A stretch of DNA of 64,000 nt from PFJX01 sp040751755 (GCA_040751755.1 JBFMHC010000044.1:65609-129608); one strand, 5' to 3'; counted from the first letter of the stretch, positions 1 through 11,530 are shown. Notes: generated by a model not told the origin, from the sequence alone. A program made the numbers and translations.

Positions 1-341
1 AGGCACGCGTGGTCGCGCAGGCGGAAGGCGATGCCTCGCGCTTCAAGCAGATCCTCGCCGAGTACACCAAGGCCCCACAGGTGACGCGCGAGCGTCTCTA
101 TCAGGACGCCATGCAGCAGATCATGTCGAGTACCACCAAGGTGCTCGTCGATGACAAGCAGGGCGGCAACCTCCTGTACCTGCCGCTCGACAAGCTGATG
201 CAGATGAGCGGGGCCACCGCGCCGGCGCCCGCCGCCGATGCCCAGCTCAGCGCCCCCTCCGCCCCGGCCGGCGGCGCCCAGACCGACCTGTTCCGCTCCC
301 GCGATGCCTTCCGCAGCCGTGACCGGGAGGAGCGTCCATGA
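1..341 (+). CDS. hflK: HflK, C-terminal fragment (gene starts before the window)
   Basis: This is the tail of the SPFH/band-7 membrane protein HflK, which with HflC forms the large periplasmic complex that surrounds and restrains the FtsH protease. The reading frame is open from the left edge (codons in phase with base 3) and carries the family's RVVAQAEGDASRF stretch. A low-complexity Ala/Pro tail follows and the last residues are charged. The stop overlaps the hflC start as ATGA, the usual hflKC coupling. Only about 112 residues are present, so the transmembrane segment and most of the SPFH domain lie outside the window. Confidence 0.93.
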   Translation, partial: ARVVAQAEGDASRFKQILAEYTKAPQVTRERLYQDAMQQIMSSTTKVLVDDKQGGNLLYLPLDKLMQMSGATAPAPAADAQLSAPSAPAGGAQTDLFRSRDAFRSRDREERP

Positions 342-1213
342 TGAAGAACCCCGTGAATCTGATCGTCGGCCTGGTGGCCGCACTGTTGCTCTTCTCCCTG
401 TCAGTCTACACGGTGGACCAGCGCCAGGCGGCGATGGTGTTCCAGCTGGGCGAGGTGGTGCACATCGACAAGGCGCCCGGCCTCTACCTCAAGCTCCCCT
501 TCGTGCAGAACGTGCGCTACTTCGACACCCGTATCCTCACCCTGGACGCCGCGGAACCGGAGCGCTTCATCACCTCCGAGAAGAAGAACGTCCTGGTGGA
601 CTACTACATCAAGTGGCGCGTGTTCGACGTGGAGAAGTACTACGTCAGCTTCAGCGGCGACGAGATGCGCGCCGAGAACCGCCTGTTCCAGACCGTCAAC
701 GACGGCATGCGCGCCGAGTTCGGCAAGCGCACGGTGCACGACGTGGTGTCGGGCGAGCGCGACGACGTCATGAACCTGTTGCGCACCCGTGCCGACCACG
801 ACGCGCGGCGCTTCGGCGTGCAGGTGATGGATGTGCGCATCAAGCGCGTCGACCTGCCCTCGGAGGTGAGTGAATCCGTGTACCGCCGCATGGACGCGGA
901 GCGCAAACGCGTGGCCAACGAGCTGCGTTCCACGGGTTCCGCCGAAGCGGAGAAGATCCGCGCCGATGCCGACCGGCAGCGCGAGGTGATCATCGCCGAG
1001 GCCTATCGCGAGGCGCAGAAGACCAAGGGTGAGGGCGATGCCAAGGCCTCCGCCATCTATGGCGCCGCCTATGGCAAGAACCCGGAGTTCTACGCCTTCT
1101 ATCGCAGCATGGACGCCTACAAGCAGAGCTTCTCCAGCAAGAACGACGTCATGGTGCTGCAGCCCAACTCCGAGTTCTTCCGCTACATGAAGTCTCCGCG
1201 GGGCGGCAAGTGA
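338..1213 (+). CDS. hflC: HflC, regulator of FtsH protease
   Basis: Partner of HflK in the membrane complex that modulates FtsH-dependent proteolysis. The 291-residue protein starts with a single hydrophobic segment at about residues 5-23, placing the SPFH domain (about 25-190) in the periplasm. A charged helical stretch rich in A, E, K and R (about 190-250) follows, as in the family. Length is normal. The start overlaps the hflK stop; a second ATG follows immediately, so the true start could be one codon later. It heads the conserved string hflC-DUF2065-hisZ-purA. Confidence 0.95.
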   Translation: MMKNPVNLIVGLVAALLLFSLSVYTVDQRQAAMVFQLGEVVHIDKAPGLYLKLPFVQNVRYFDTRILTLDAAEPERFITSEKKNVLVDYYIKWRVFDVEKYYVSFSGDEMRAENRLFQTVNDGMRAEFGKRTVHDVVSGERDDVMNLLRTRADHDARRFGVQVMDVRIKRVDLPSEVSESVYRRMDAERKRVANELRSTGSAEAEKIRADADRQREVIIAEAYREAQKTKGEGDAKASAIYGAAYGKNPEFYAFYRSMDAYKQSFSSKNDVMVLQPNSEFFRYMKSPRGGK

Positions 1214-1256
1214 ACGCAGCGAGGCTGGCGATGGAAACGGCGAATGGGCTCGCGGC

Positions 1257-1451
1257 GTGAGTCTGCGCGAGGTCTTCGTCCCGGCGCTGGCGCTGATGCT
1301 GGTCATGGAAGGCGTTCTGCCCTTCATCGCCCCCGCCGCCTGGCGTGAGGCCTTCGCGCGCATGATCCGCTTCAACGACGGACAAATCCGCTTCATGGGC
1401 CTGGCCTCCATGCTCGCCGGCCTGCTTCTCCTCTGGTTGACCCAAACATGA
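1257..1451 (+). CDS. DUF2065 small membrane protein (YjeT-like)
   Basis: A 64-residue protein with two hydrophobic segments (about 5-25 and 45-62) separated by a short polar loop containing WREAF and RFMG, the pattern of DUF2065/YjeT. Its function is unknown. The start is GTG, 43 bases after hflC, and the stop overlaps the hisZ start (ATGA), so it is probably cotranscribed and translationally coupled. Position between hflC and hisZ is typical of betaproteobacteria and supports its being real despite its size. Confidence 0.85.
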   Translation: MSLREVFVPALALMLVMEGVLPFIAPAAWREAFARMIRFNDGQIRFMGLASMLAGLLLLWLTQT

Positions 1452-2599
1452 CCCCCGCCTGGCTCCTGCCCGAATACATCGAGGACATCCTGCCGCCCTA
1501 CGCGCGCGCGGCCGAGGACCTGCGCCGGCGCCTGCTCGACCTGTTCGACGGCTATGGCTATGACCTGATCGCCCCGCCGCTGGTGGAATATCTCGAATCC
1601 CTGCTCACCGGCGCGGCGCGCGACCTCGATCTGAAGACCTTCAAGGTGGTCGATGGCCTGTCCGGCCGCATGCTCGGCGTGCGCGCCGACATGACGCCGC
1701 AGGCGGCGCGCATCGACGCGCACCTGCTCAACCGCCAGGGCGTGGCCCGCCTCTGCTATGCCGGGCCGGTGCTGCGCACCAAGCCCGCGGGCATGCTGGC
1801 GAGCCGCGAGCCCCTGCAGGTGGGTGCGGAGCTGTTCGGCCACGCCGGCATCGAGGCGGACCTGGAGATCCAGGCCCTCCTGCTGGCGGCCCTCAACGAG
1901 GCCGGCGTGCCGGACCTGCGCCTGAGCCTCGGCCATGCCGGCCTGTTCCGCGCCATGGTGGCGGGCGCCGGCCTGGATGCGGACACCGCCAGCATGCTGT
2001 TCGTCGCCCTGCGCCAGAAGGACGGCCCCGAGGTCGCGGCCCTGGTCGCCGGCCTCGACGAGCCCTGGCGCGCCGGTTTCCTGGCGCTGCCCGGACTGTA
2101 TGGCGGGCGCGAGGCGCTGGAGCGTGCCATGGCGGTTTTGCCGCAGCAGCCGGCGATCCGCCAGGCCCTCGACGACCTCGCGCGGCTGCTTGCGGCCGCG
2201 GAGGGCGAGCCGGTGGGCGTGGACCTCTCCGACCTGCGCGGTGACGGCTACCACAACGGTGTGGTCATGGCCGCCTACGCCGGCGGCCAGGCGCGCGCCG
2301 TGGCCCTGGGCGGGCGTTACGACGGCGCCGGCGGCGTGTTCGGCCGCAGCCGCGCCGCCACCGGCTTCTCCCTGGATCTGCGGCAGATCCTCGACTGTCT
2401 CGCGGAACCCGCCGCGCGCGGCGGCATCCTCGCCCCGCACGACGCCGATGCCGCACTGCGCGAACGCATCGCCGCGTTGCGTGGCGCCGGCGAGCGCGTG
2501 GTGTCGGAGCTGCCCGGCCAGCAGGCGCACCGCGCCGAGTCGGGCTGCGACCGCATCCTCGTCAAATCCGCGGACGGCTGGACCGTTCAACCCCTTTAA
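1448..2599 (+). CDS. hisZ: HisZ, ATP phosphoribosyltransferase regulatory subunit
   Basis: HisZ is a catalytically inactive histidyl-tRNA synthetase paralogue that assembles with short-form HisG to carry out and feedback-regulate the first step of histidine synthesis. The 383-residue protein starts with the WLLPEYIEDILPP region, followed by a class II synthetase-like core (DLKTFKVVD, RADMTPQAARI) and a glycine-rich GGRYDGAGGVFGR motif near residue 290. It lacks an anticodon-binding domain, as HisZ does. No hisG is in this window. It overlaps the preceding gene by four bases and is followed 30 bases later by purA. Confidence 0.95.
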   Translation: MTPAWLLPEYIEDILPPYARAAEDLRRRLLDLFDGYGYDLIAPPLVEYLESLLTGAARDLDLKTFKVVDGLSGRMLGVRADMTPQAARIDAHLLNRQGVARLCYAGPVLRTKPAGMLASREPLQVGAELFGHAGIEADLEIQALLLAALNEAGVPDLRLSLGHAGLFRAMVAGAGLDADTASMLFVALRQKDGPEVAALVAGLDEPWRAGFLALPGLYGGREALERAMAVLPQQPAIRQALDDLARLLAAAEGEPVGVDLSDLRGDGYHNGVVMAAYAGGQARAVALGGRYDGAGGVFGRSRAATGFSLDLRQILDCLAEPAARGGILAPHDADAALRERIAALRGAGERVVSELPGQQAHRAESGCDRILVKSADGWTVQPL

Positions 2600-2629
2600 C
2601 CCATCTCCTGATCGACCAAGGAATTCAAG

Positions 2630-3922
2630 ATGAGCAAGAACGTTGTGGTGATCGGCACCCAGTGGGGTGACGAAGGCAAGGGCAAGATCGTCGACTGGCT
2701 GACCGACCGCGCCCAGGGCGTGGTGCGTTTCCAGGGTGGCCACAACGCCGGCCATACCCTGGTGATCGGCGGCAAGAAGACCGTGCTGCACCTCATCCCC
2801 TCCGGCATCCTGCGCGAGGGCGTGCGCTGCTACATCGGCAACGGCGTGGTGTGCTCGCCCGAGGCCCTGATCGAGGAGGTGGAGATGCTGGAGAAGGGCG
2901 GCGTCGATGTCGCCAGCCGCCTCACCATTTCCGAGGCCTGCCCGCTGATCCTGCCGCACCACGTCGCACTCGACCATGCGCGCGAGGCCGCCAAGGGCGC
3001 CGGCAAGATCGGCACCACCGGTCGCGGGATCGGCCCGGCCTATGAGGACAAGGTGGCGCGCCGCGCCATCCGCATGCAGGACCTGCTGCACCGCGAGCGC
3101 TTCGCCGCCAAGCTGGGCGAGGTGCTGGACTACCACAACTACGTGCTCAAGCATTACTTCAAGTGGGAGACCGTCGACTTCCACCAGACCCTGGACAAGG
3201 CCATGGAACTGGCGGAGAAGATCAAGCCCATGATCGGCGACGTGCCGCGCAACCTGTACGAGGCCAACAAGCGGGGCGAAAACCTGCTGTTCGAGGGCGC
3301 GCAAGGCACGCTGTTGGACATCGACCATGGCACCTATCCCTTCGTCACCTCGTCCAACTGCACCGCCGGCGGCGCCTCCACCGGTTCCGGCATGGGCCCC
3401 TCGTCCATGCACTACACCCTTGGCATCACCAAGGCCTACACCACCCGCGTTGGCTCCGGCCCGTTCCCCACCGAGCTGTTCGACGACAACGGCAAGTGGC
3501 TGGCGGAGAAAGGCCATGAGTTCGGCGCCACCACCGGCCGCCCGCGTCGCTGTGGCTGGTTCGACGCCGCCGCCCTGAAGCGCGCGATCCAGATCAACGG
3601 CGTGTCCGGCCTGTGCGTGACCAAGCTGGACGTGCTGGACGGCATGGACACGGTGCGCATCGCCACCGGCTACAAGCTGGGCGGCGATGTGTGCGACATC
3701 CTGCCCGTGGGCTCCGAGATGCTGGCCGACTGCGAGCCGGTGTACGAAGACTGGCCCGGCTGGAAGGAGACCACCGTGGGCGTGAAGACCTTCGAGGAAC
3801 TGCCCGCCAACGCGCAGAAATACCTCAACCGCATGCAGGAGCTGTGCGGCGTGCCGATCGACATCATCTCCACCGGCCCGGACCGCGAGGAGACCATCGT
3901 CCGCCGGCACCCGTTCGAATAA
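2630..3922 (+). CDS. purA: Adenylosuccinate synthetase
   Basis: Catalyses GTP-dependent conversion of IMP and aspartate to adenylosuccinate, the first committed step to AMP. The 430-residue protein has the N-terminal GTP-binding loop TQWGDEGKGK (residues 11-20), the GGHNAGHT motif, and GTTGRGIGPAYEDK (about 128-141). Towards the C-terminus it has TTGRPRRCGWFD and the base-recognition STGPDREET. Length is standard. It directly follows hisZ, an arrangement common in betaproteobacteria. Confidence 0.98.
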   Translation: MSKNVVVIGTQWGDEGKGKIVDWLTDRAQGVVRFQGGHNAGHTLVIGGKKTVLHLIPSGILREGVRCYIGNGVVCSPEALIEEVEMLEKGGVDVASRLTISEACPLILPHHVALDHAREAAKGAGKIGTTGRGIGPAYEDKVARRAIRMQDLLHRERFAAKLGEVLDYHNYVLKHYFKWETVDFHQTLDKAMELAEKIKPMIGDVPRNLYEANKRGENLLFEGAQGTLLDIDHGTYPFVTSSNCTAGGASTGSGMGPSSMHYTLGITKAYTTRVGSGPFPTELFDDNGKWLAEKGHEFGATTGRPRRCGWFDAAALKRAIQINGVSGLCVTKLDVLDGMDTVRIATGYKLGGDVCDILPVGSEMLADCEPVYEDWPGWKETTVGVKTFEELPANAQKYLNRMQELCGVPIDIISTGPDREETIVRRHPFE

Positions 3923-3939
3923 GCGCCCCATGACCAGGT

Positions 3940-4000
3940 CGTTCCGGTGCAGGCCGGAATCCGGGCAACGACCCGGACACCGGCGTTCGCCGGTGTGACA
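3940..4000. repeat. Short interspersed palindromic repeat downstream of purA
   Basis: Two adjacent palindromes fill the purA-yejA gap. The first is centred on CCGGTGCAGGCCGG and flanked by CGTT/AACG. The second, CACCGGCGTTCGCCGGTG, forms a perfect hairpin. The arrangement resembles the small dispersed intergenic repeats of betaproteobacteria. A related unit (CACCCCGGCGCAGGCCGGGG) lies downstream of nifE near 61212. No T-run follows, so it is not a standard terminator. Confidence 0.55.
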
Positions 4001-4012
4001 CGGGGGCGTCGC

Positions 4013-6148
4013 ATGCTTCGCCGCCTCCGTCAAAGCCTGCTGCTGCTCGGCCTGACCCTGCTCGGGGCCTGCTCGGGCCCCTCGGACAGTCCGTCGAATA
4101 GTCCTTATCCCGCTGGCCAGACCGGCCGGTCCATCCTCTACTCGGCCTTCTCCGAACGCCCCAAGCACCTGGACCCGGCGCGTTCCTACAGCGAGAACGA
4201 GTACGTCTTCATCGGCAACATCTACGAGCCGGCGCTGCAATACCACTTCCTCAAGCGGCCCTATCAGCTGGAGCCGCTGACCACCGTGGCCATGCCCACG
4301 GTGCGCCATCTGGATGCGGCAGGGCGCGAGGTGGCCGCGGATAGCCCGGCCCTGGCCTTCTCGGAGTATGAGCTGCGCCTGAAGCCGGGCATCCGCTACC
4401 AGCCGCATCCCGCCTTCGCCCTGCGCGCCGACGGCTCGCCGCGCTACGTGCCGATGGATGCCGCGGAGTTGGAGCGCATCGAGCGCTTCGAGGAGTTCCG
4501 CGACACCGGCACGCGCGAGCTGACCGCCGCCGACTACGCCTTCCAGATCCGCCGCATCGCCGACCCGCGCAACCAGTCGCCGTTGCTCGGCTTCATGGTC
4601 GACTACATCGTCGGCCTCAAGGACCTCGCCAAGGCCATCGCCGCCGAGGCGAAGCGCGGCGAGCGGGACCGCTTCATCGACCTGGAGCGCTTCGACTTCC
4701 CCGGCGTGACCGTGGTGGACCGCTACACCTGGCGCATCCGCATCCGCGGCAAATACCCGCAGTTCCAGTACTGGCTGGCCATGCCCTTCTTCGCGCCGGT
4801 GCCCAGAGAGGCGGAGCGCTTCTACCGCCAGCCGGGCATGGCGGCAAAGAACTTCACCCTGGACTGGCAGCCGGTCGGCACCGGCGCCTACTACCTGGCC
4901 GAGAACGATCCCAACCGCGTCATGCGCCTCATGCGCAACCCGAATTACCACGACGACTTCTTCCCGGCGGGACACGCCGAGGCGGGACGGCGCCTGCCCA
5001 TGGTCGAGCAGGTGGTCTACACGCTGGAAAAAGAGGACGTGCCCTACTGGAACAAATTCCTGCAGGGCTACTACGACGCCTCGGGCGTCAGCTCCGACAG
5101 CTTCGACCAGGCCATCCGCATCGGCGCGGACGGCCGGCCGGACCTCACGCCGGACATGAAGCGGCGTGGCATCCAGCTTGCCACCGAGGCGCGGCCCACG
5201 CTCAGCTACCTGGGCTTCAACATGCTCGACCCGGTGGTGGGCGGGCTCTCGGAGCGCGCGCGCAAGCTACGCCAGGCCCTCTCCATCGCCCTCGACTACG
5301 AGGAGTTCATCTCCATCTTCCTCAACGGCCGCGGCATCGCCGGCCAGGGCCCCATCCCGCCCGGCATCTACGGTTACCGGGAGGGGGAGGGCGGCATCAA
5401 CCCGGTGGTCTACACCTGGGACGGCGGGCAGCCGAGGCGGCGTGGCATCGAGGAGGCGAGGCGCCTGCTCGCCGAGGCGGGCTACCCCGGCGGCCGCGAC
5501 GCGCGCACCGGCGAACCGCTGACCCTGTACTTCGATACCGCCGCCAGCGGCCCGGAGGCGAAGTCGCGCCTGGACTGGTTCCGCAAGCAGTTTGCCCGGC
5601 TGGACATCCAGTTGGTGGTGCGGTCCACGGACTACAACCGCTTCCAGGACAAGATGAGCAAGGGCAGCGAGCAGCTGTTCGAGTGGGGCTGGAACGCGGA
5701 CTACCCGGACCCGGAGAACTTCCTGTTCCTGCTCTATGGGCCGAACAGGAAGGCCGGGGCGGGTGGCGAGAACGCCGCCAACTACCAGAATCCTGCCTTC
5801 GACGTCCTGTTCACGCGCATGAAGGAGATGGACAACGGCCCGGAGCGGCAGCGGCTGATCGACGAGATGGTGAAGATCGTGCGCGAGGACGCGCCGTGGA
5901 TCTTCGCCTTCCACCCCAAGAGCTTCGGCCTGCGCCACGGCTGGGTGAAGAACGCCGAGCCCAACCTGATGGCACACAACCAGCTCAAGTACCGGCGCGT
6001 CGACGGCGCCGCGCGCGCGGCCTACCAGGCGGAGTGGAACCGGCCGGTGTGGTGGCCGCTGTTCGCCACCCTGGTGCTGCTGGCGGCGGCCATCTGGCCT
6101 GCCGTGGCGGCCTATCGCCGGCGTCTGAGGGCCACGGCCAATGCTTAA
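4013..6148 (+). CDS. Peptide ABC transporter substrate-binding lipoprotein (YejA-like)
   Basis: Family 5 solute-binding protein that delivers peptides to the downstream permeases. I chose the ATG at 4013 because it gives a lipoprotein signal peptide with lipobox LLGAC; the upstream in-frame ATG at 3947 falls inside a repeat. The mature part has the SBP5 features: LDPARSYSENEY near the start, then WQPVGTGAYYL and ASIALDYEEF-type regions. At about 711 residues it is longer than typical YejA (about 600). It ends in a hydrophobic segment (about 676-697) followed by YRRRLR, implying a C-terminal membrane anchor as well. Its stop overlaps the next gene by eight bases. Confidence 0.88.
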   Translation: MLRRLRQSLLLLGLTLLGACSGPSDSPSNSPYPAGQTGRSILYSAFSERPKHLDPARSYSENEYVFIGNIYEPALQYHFLKRPYQLEPLTTVAMPTVRHLDAAGREVAADSPALAFSEYELRLKPGIRYQPHPAFALRADGSPRYVPMDAAELERIERFEEFRDTGTRELTAADYAFQIRRIADPRNQSPLLGFMVDYIVGLKDLAKAIAAEAKRGERDRFIDLERFDFPGVTVVDRYTWRIRIRGKYPQFQYWLAMPFFAPVPREAERFYRQPGMAAKNFTLDWQPVGTGAYYLAENDPNRVMRLMRNPNYHDDFFPAGHAEAGRRLPMVEQVVYTLEKEDVPYWNKFLQGYYDASGVSSDSFDQAIRIGADGRPDLTPDMKRRGIQLATEARPTLSYLGFNMLDPVVGGLSERARKLRQALSIALDYEEFISIFLNGRGIAGQGPIPPGIYGYREGEGGINPVVYTWDGGQPRRRGIEEARRLLAEAGYPGGRDARTGEPLTLYFDTAASGPEAKSRLDWFRKQFARLDIQLVVRSTDYNRFQDKMSKGSEQLFEWGWNADYPDPENFLFLLYGPNRKAGAGGENAANYQNPAFDVLFTRMKEMDNGPERQRLIDEMVKIVREDAPWIFAFHPKSFGLRHGWVKNAEPNLMAHNQLKYRRVDGAARAAYQAEWNRPVWWPLFATLVLLAAAIWPAVAAYRRRLRATANA

Positions 6149-7118
6149 CTACCTGATCCGCCGCCTGCTCTACGCCGTGCCCATCCTGCTCGGCGTGAAC
6201 CTGCTCACCTTCGCCCTGTTCTTCATGGTCAACACGCCGGACGACATGGCGCGCATCCACCTCGGCGTGAAGCGCGTGACCCCGGAGGCGATCGCCGGCT
6301 GGAAGGCCGAGCACGGCTACGACCGGCCGCTGTTCGTGAACGCACAGGCGGAAGGGGTGGCCAAGGTCACCGACACCCTGTTCGTCGACAAGTCGCTCAA
6401 GCTGTTCGCCTTCGACTTCGGCATGTCGGACGACGGGCGCGACATCGCGCGCGAGATCGGCACGCGCATGTGGCCGTCGCTCGCCATCGCCTTGCCGACC
6501 TTCCTCGTCGGCCTCTTGTGCTATCTCAGCTTCGCCCTGCTGCTGGCCTTCTTCCGCGGCACCGCCCTGGATACCGGCGGGGTGATCCTGTGCGTGGCGC
6601 TGATGTCGATCTCCGGCCTGTTCTACGTGATCGGCGGGCAGTACCTGATGGGCAAGCTGTGGCACTGGTTCCCCATCTCCGGCTGGCAGGTTGGGAGTGA
6701 GGCGTGGAAGTTCCTGTTCATGCCGGTGGTGGTGGGGCTGGTCGCGGGCATCGGCGACTCGACGCGCTTCTACCGCGCCCTGTTCCTCGAGGAGATGGGC
6801 AAGGACTACGTGCGCACCGCACTCGCCAAGGGCCTGTCTGACGTGCGCGTGCTGTTCCGCCACGTGCTGGGCAACGCCATGATCCCCATCCTCACCGGCG
6901 TGGTGGTGGTGATCCCGCGCCTGTTCCTCGGCAGCCTGATCGTCGAATCCTTCTTCGGCATCCCCGGCCTCGGCAGCTACACCATCGACGCCATCCAGGC
7001 GCAGGACTTCGCCATCGTGCGCTCCATGGTGTTCCTTGGCTCGGTGCTGTACATCGTCGGCCTGGTGCTGACCGACCTCTCCTACACCCTGGTCGACCCG
7101 CGGGTGAGGCTGGAATGA
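6141..7118 (+). CDS. Peptide ABC transporter permease (DppB/YejB type)
   Basis: Inner-membrane permease of the binding-protein-dependent peptide importer. The 325-residue protein starts with the family's MLNYLIRRLLYAVPILLGV and has several hydrophobic helices. The cytoplasmic EAA-type loop that contacts the ATPase is near residues 210-245 (FLEEMGKDYVRTALAKGLS), and the C-terminal LTDLSYTLVDPRVRLE is typical. A large periplasmic loop after the first helix matches YejB. It overlaps both neighbours, so the four transporter genes form one coupled operon. Confidence 0.93.
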   Translation: MLNYLIRRLLYAVPILLGVNLLTFALFFMVNTPDDMARIHLGVKRVTPEAIAGWKAEHGYDRPLFVNAQAEGVAKVTDTLFVDKSLKLFAFDFGMSDDGRDIAREIGTRMWPSLAIALPTFLVGLLCYLSFALLLAFFRGTALDTGGVILCVALMSISGLFYVIGGQYLMGKLWHWFPISGWQVGSEAWKFLFMPVVVGLVAGIGDSTRFYRALFLEEMGKDYVRTALAKGLSDVRVLFRHVLGNAMIPILTGVVVVIPRLFLGSLIVESFFGIPGLGSYTIDAIQAQDFAIVRSMVFLGSVLYIVGLVLTDLSYTLVDPRVRLE

Positions 7119-8277
7119 TGCTGCCCTTCAAGCCCGTCCTCCTCTGGTCCGATGCCCTGCTGTTCCTGCTGCTCGCGGGGGTGGTCGCGTTCGCCTGGGC
7201 GATGCGGCGGCAGGACTGGTTCCGCGACCCCTGGCGCCAGGTGATGAAGAGCCGCCTGGGCGCCGGCAGCGCCGTGGTGCTGGCCCTGTTCCTCCTCGTC
7301 GGCGTGTTGGATTCCCTGCACTACCGCGAGCGCCTGGCGGACGCGCCCAGCCAGGCCCAGGCCTCGGCGCAGTATTCCGGCGAGGTCCTGTCGGCCCTGG
7401 ACTGGCTGCTCACGGACATGCGCACCCGCGTGGAGAAGACCTATTCCGCGCCGCTGGCCGACACCCTCTACGTCAAGGAGGGCATGAAGGGTCCGGACGG
7501 TCGCGAGGTGCGAGACTACCCGCCGCTGCAATACCCCGGTACGCACTGGCTGGGCACCGACAAGGTGGGGCAGGACGTGCTCTACCTGTCGCTCAAGAGC
7601 ATCCGTACCGGGTTGCTGATCGGCACCCTCACCACGCTGATCATGCTGCCCTTCGCCATCGGCCTGGGCATCGCCGCCGGCTACTTCGGCGGCCGGGTCG
7701 ATGACGCCATCCAGTACCTCTACACCACCCTCAACTCCATTCCGGGCGTGCTGCTGATCGCCGCCGCCGTGCTGGTGGTGCAGGTGCAGATCGAGTCGCG
7801 CCCGGAACTGTTTGACACCGCCGCGGCGCGCGCCGATGTCCGCCTGCTGGCCCTGTGCGGGATCATGGGCCTCACCGGCTGGACCGGCCTGGCCCGCCTG
7901 TTGCGCGGCGAGGCCCTGAAGCTGCGTGAACTGGAGTTCGTGCAGGCGGCGCAGGCCTTCGGCGTGCGCAAGGGGCGCATCCTGCTGCGCCACCTGCTGC
8001 CCAACGTCATGCATCTGGTGCTGATCACCGTGGTCATCGACTTCTCCGGCCTGGTGCTGGCGGAGGCGGTGCTGTCCTACGTCGGCGTCGGTGTGGACCC
8101 GGCCATGAACAGCTTCGGCAACATGATCAACGGTGCGCGCCTGGAACTGGCGCGCGAACCCGTGGTGTGGTGGCAGCTGGCCGCGGCCTTCGTCTTCATG
8201 TTCGTCCTGGTGCTCGCCGCCAACCTGTTCGCCGACGCGGTGCGCGCGGCCCTGGATCCCAAGTCGGAGCGCAAGGC

Positions 8278-8281
<4 letters not shown>
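7115..8281 (+). CDS. Peptide ABC transporter permease (DppC/YejE type)
   Basis: Second permease of the importer. The 388-residue protein has a short N-terminal hydrophobic region, the FRDPWRQVMKSRLG motif that precedes the second helix in DppC/YejE proteins, and a long periplasmic segment (about 70-165). It also has GTDKVGQDVLYLSLKSIRTG and an EAA loop at about 270-295 (ALKLRELEFVQAAQAFGV). It ends with LFADAVRAALDPKSERKA. Four-base overlaps join it to the genes on each side. The extended periplasmic insert suits YejE better than DppC. Confidence 0.92.
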
Positions 8282-10143
<1,862 letters not shown>

Positions 10144-10146
10144 GCC

Positions 10147-11460
10147 TCAGCCGGCGGCCGGGATGTCCAGCTCCATGCCCGGCTTGATCTTGTCGGTGAT
10201 GTCGTTGAGGCGCTGGATGTCGAGCACCTTCACGTTGTAGTGGCGCGCCAGCTGCATCAGGGTCTCGCCCTTGCGTACCGTGTGCTTGCGGGTGACGGCG
10301 CGCGGTCTGGCGCTATCCATGGAGACCTTGACCTTGGCGGCGGGCTTCGCCGCCACCGCCTTCGGCACCACCAGCTCCTGGGTCCGCGTGAGCTTGCCGC
10401 GCCACAGGTTCAGGGGGTTGTGCTCCTTCAGCCAGGCCACCGAGATGTTGAACCGGTCGGCGATGCGGGACAGGCTCTCGCCCTTCTTCGCCGCGTAGGT
10501 CTCCAGCGTGCCCTTGTCCAGGCCCTGGCGGTGCAGGTTGAACTGGAAGGTCTCGACGCGGTCGGCGGGCAGCAGCAGGACGTCGCGCGTGTCGGTATGG
10601 ATGACGCGGCGCTGGAAGCCCGGATTGAGGGCGGTGAAGTCCTCCAGGCTCATCTCCGCCAGGCGGGCGGCGGTGCGGGCCTCGATCGGCCGCTTGAGGC
10701 GGATCGGCATGAAGTAGGGCTCATTGGGGATGGCGGCGAGCTGGACGCCGTAGGCCGCCGGGTCCTGGATGATGTTGCGCACCGCCACCAGCTTGGGCAC
10801 GTAGTTGCGGGTCTCCGCCGGCAGGTTGAGGGCGGCGTAATCCTTGCCGCCATGGCGTGTCAGGGCGCGCGCGACGCAGCCCTCGCCGCAGTTGTAGGCC
10901 GCGAGGGCGAGTTCCCAGTCGCCGAACATGCCATGCAGCTTCTGCAGGTAGTCGAGCGCCGCCTTGGTGGCCTGCACCACGTCGCGGCGGCCGTCGTACC
11001 AGCCATTCTGGTCGAGGCCGAACACCTTGCCGGTGGAGGGGATGAACTGCCAGATGCCGGAGGCCTGGCGCGGCGACAGCGCCATGGGGTTGAAGGCCGA
11101 TTCGATGATGGGCAGGAGGGCGATCTCCATCGGCATGTCGCGGCGCGCGACCTCGTCGACGATGTGATAGAGGTAGGGACGGCTGCGTTCGATCACCCGT
11201 TCCAGGTTGCCCGTGCGGTCCCTGAACCAGCGCTCGTGCGCCTGCGTGAGCTCGGGGCTGGAGACCGGCAGCCTGAAGCCGGCGCGGATGCGCTGCCACA
11301 GGTCGGTCTCATTGCCGGACATGGAATTGCCGGGCAGGGCGTCGCCGTCGATGGCATAGCTGATCTTGAGGGACGGCTGGGTGGCCTCGGCGGCCTGGAG
11401 GAGCGGGCCGTGCGCGGCCAGTCCAAGTGCGAGGAACATTGCGGTCAACCAATGCTTCAT
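10147..11460 (-). CDS. mltD: Membrane-bound lytic transglycosylase D with LysM repeats
   Basis: Cleaves peptidoglycan glycan strands in the periplasm. After a signal peptide (MKHWLTAMFLALGLAAHG...) comes an SLT domain with the catalytic glutamate in LLPIIESAFNP and the family motifs ASGIWQFIPSTGK and LAAYNCGEG. Two LysM domains follow: AKKGESLSRIADRFNIS, and the C-terminal VRKGETLMQLARHYNVK. I used the ATG at 11460 because the signal peptide begins there; ATGs at 11475 and 11481 would add five or seven residues. It lies 145 bases downstream of gloB on the same strand, a common mltD-gloB pairing. Confidence 0.93.
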   Translation of the reverse strand: MKHWLTAMFLALGLAAHGPLLQAAEATQPSLKISYAIDGDALPGNSMSGNETDLWQRIRAGFRLPVSSPELTQAHERWFRDRTGNLERVIERSRPYLYHIVDEVARRDMPMEIALLPIIESAFNPMALSPRQASGIWQFIPSTGKVFGLDQNGWYDGRRDVVQATKAALDYLQKLHGMFGDWELALAAYNCGEGCVARALTRHGGKDYAALNLPAETRNYVPKLVAVRNIIQDPAAYGVQLAAIPNEPYFMPIRLKRPIEARTAARLAEMSLEDFTALNPGFQRRVIHTDTRDVLLLPADRVETFQFNLHRQGLDKGTLETYAAKKGESLSRIADRFNISVAWLKEHNPLNLWRGKLTRTQELVVPKAVAAKPAAKVKVSMDSARPRAVTRKHTVRKGETLMQLARHYNVKVLDIQRLNDITDKIKPGMELDIPAAG

Positions 11461-11530
11461 GGGCGGGTGCTGCATGGGCATGTTGGGCACGCGTCGCCGC
11501 GCACGATCGCAAAATGTTGAAAGTGTTGGG

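Noticed and set aside
401..4975. A minus-strand open frame of more than 1,500 codons opposite hflC-purA-yejA
   Set aside because: It lies antisense to five confidently identified genes and its translation is low-complexity (H/A/V/G/L/E-rich) with no domain. Such frames are common opposite GC-rich codons.
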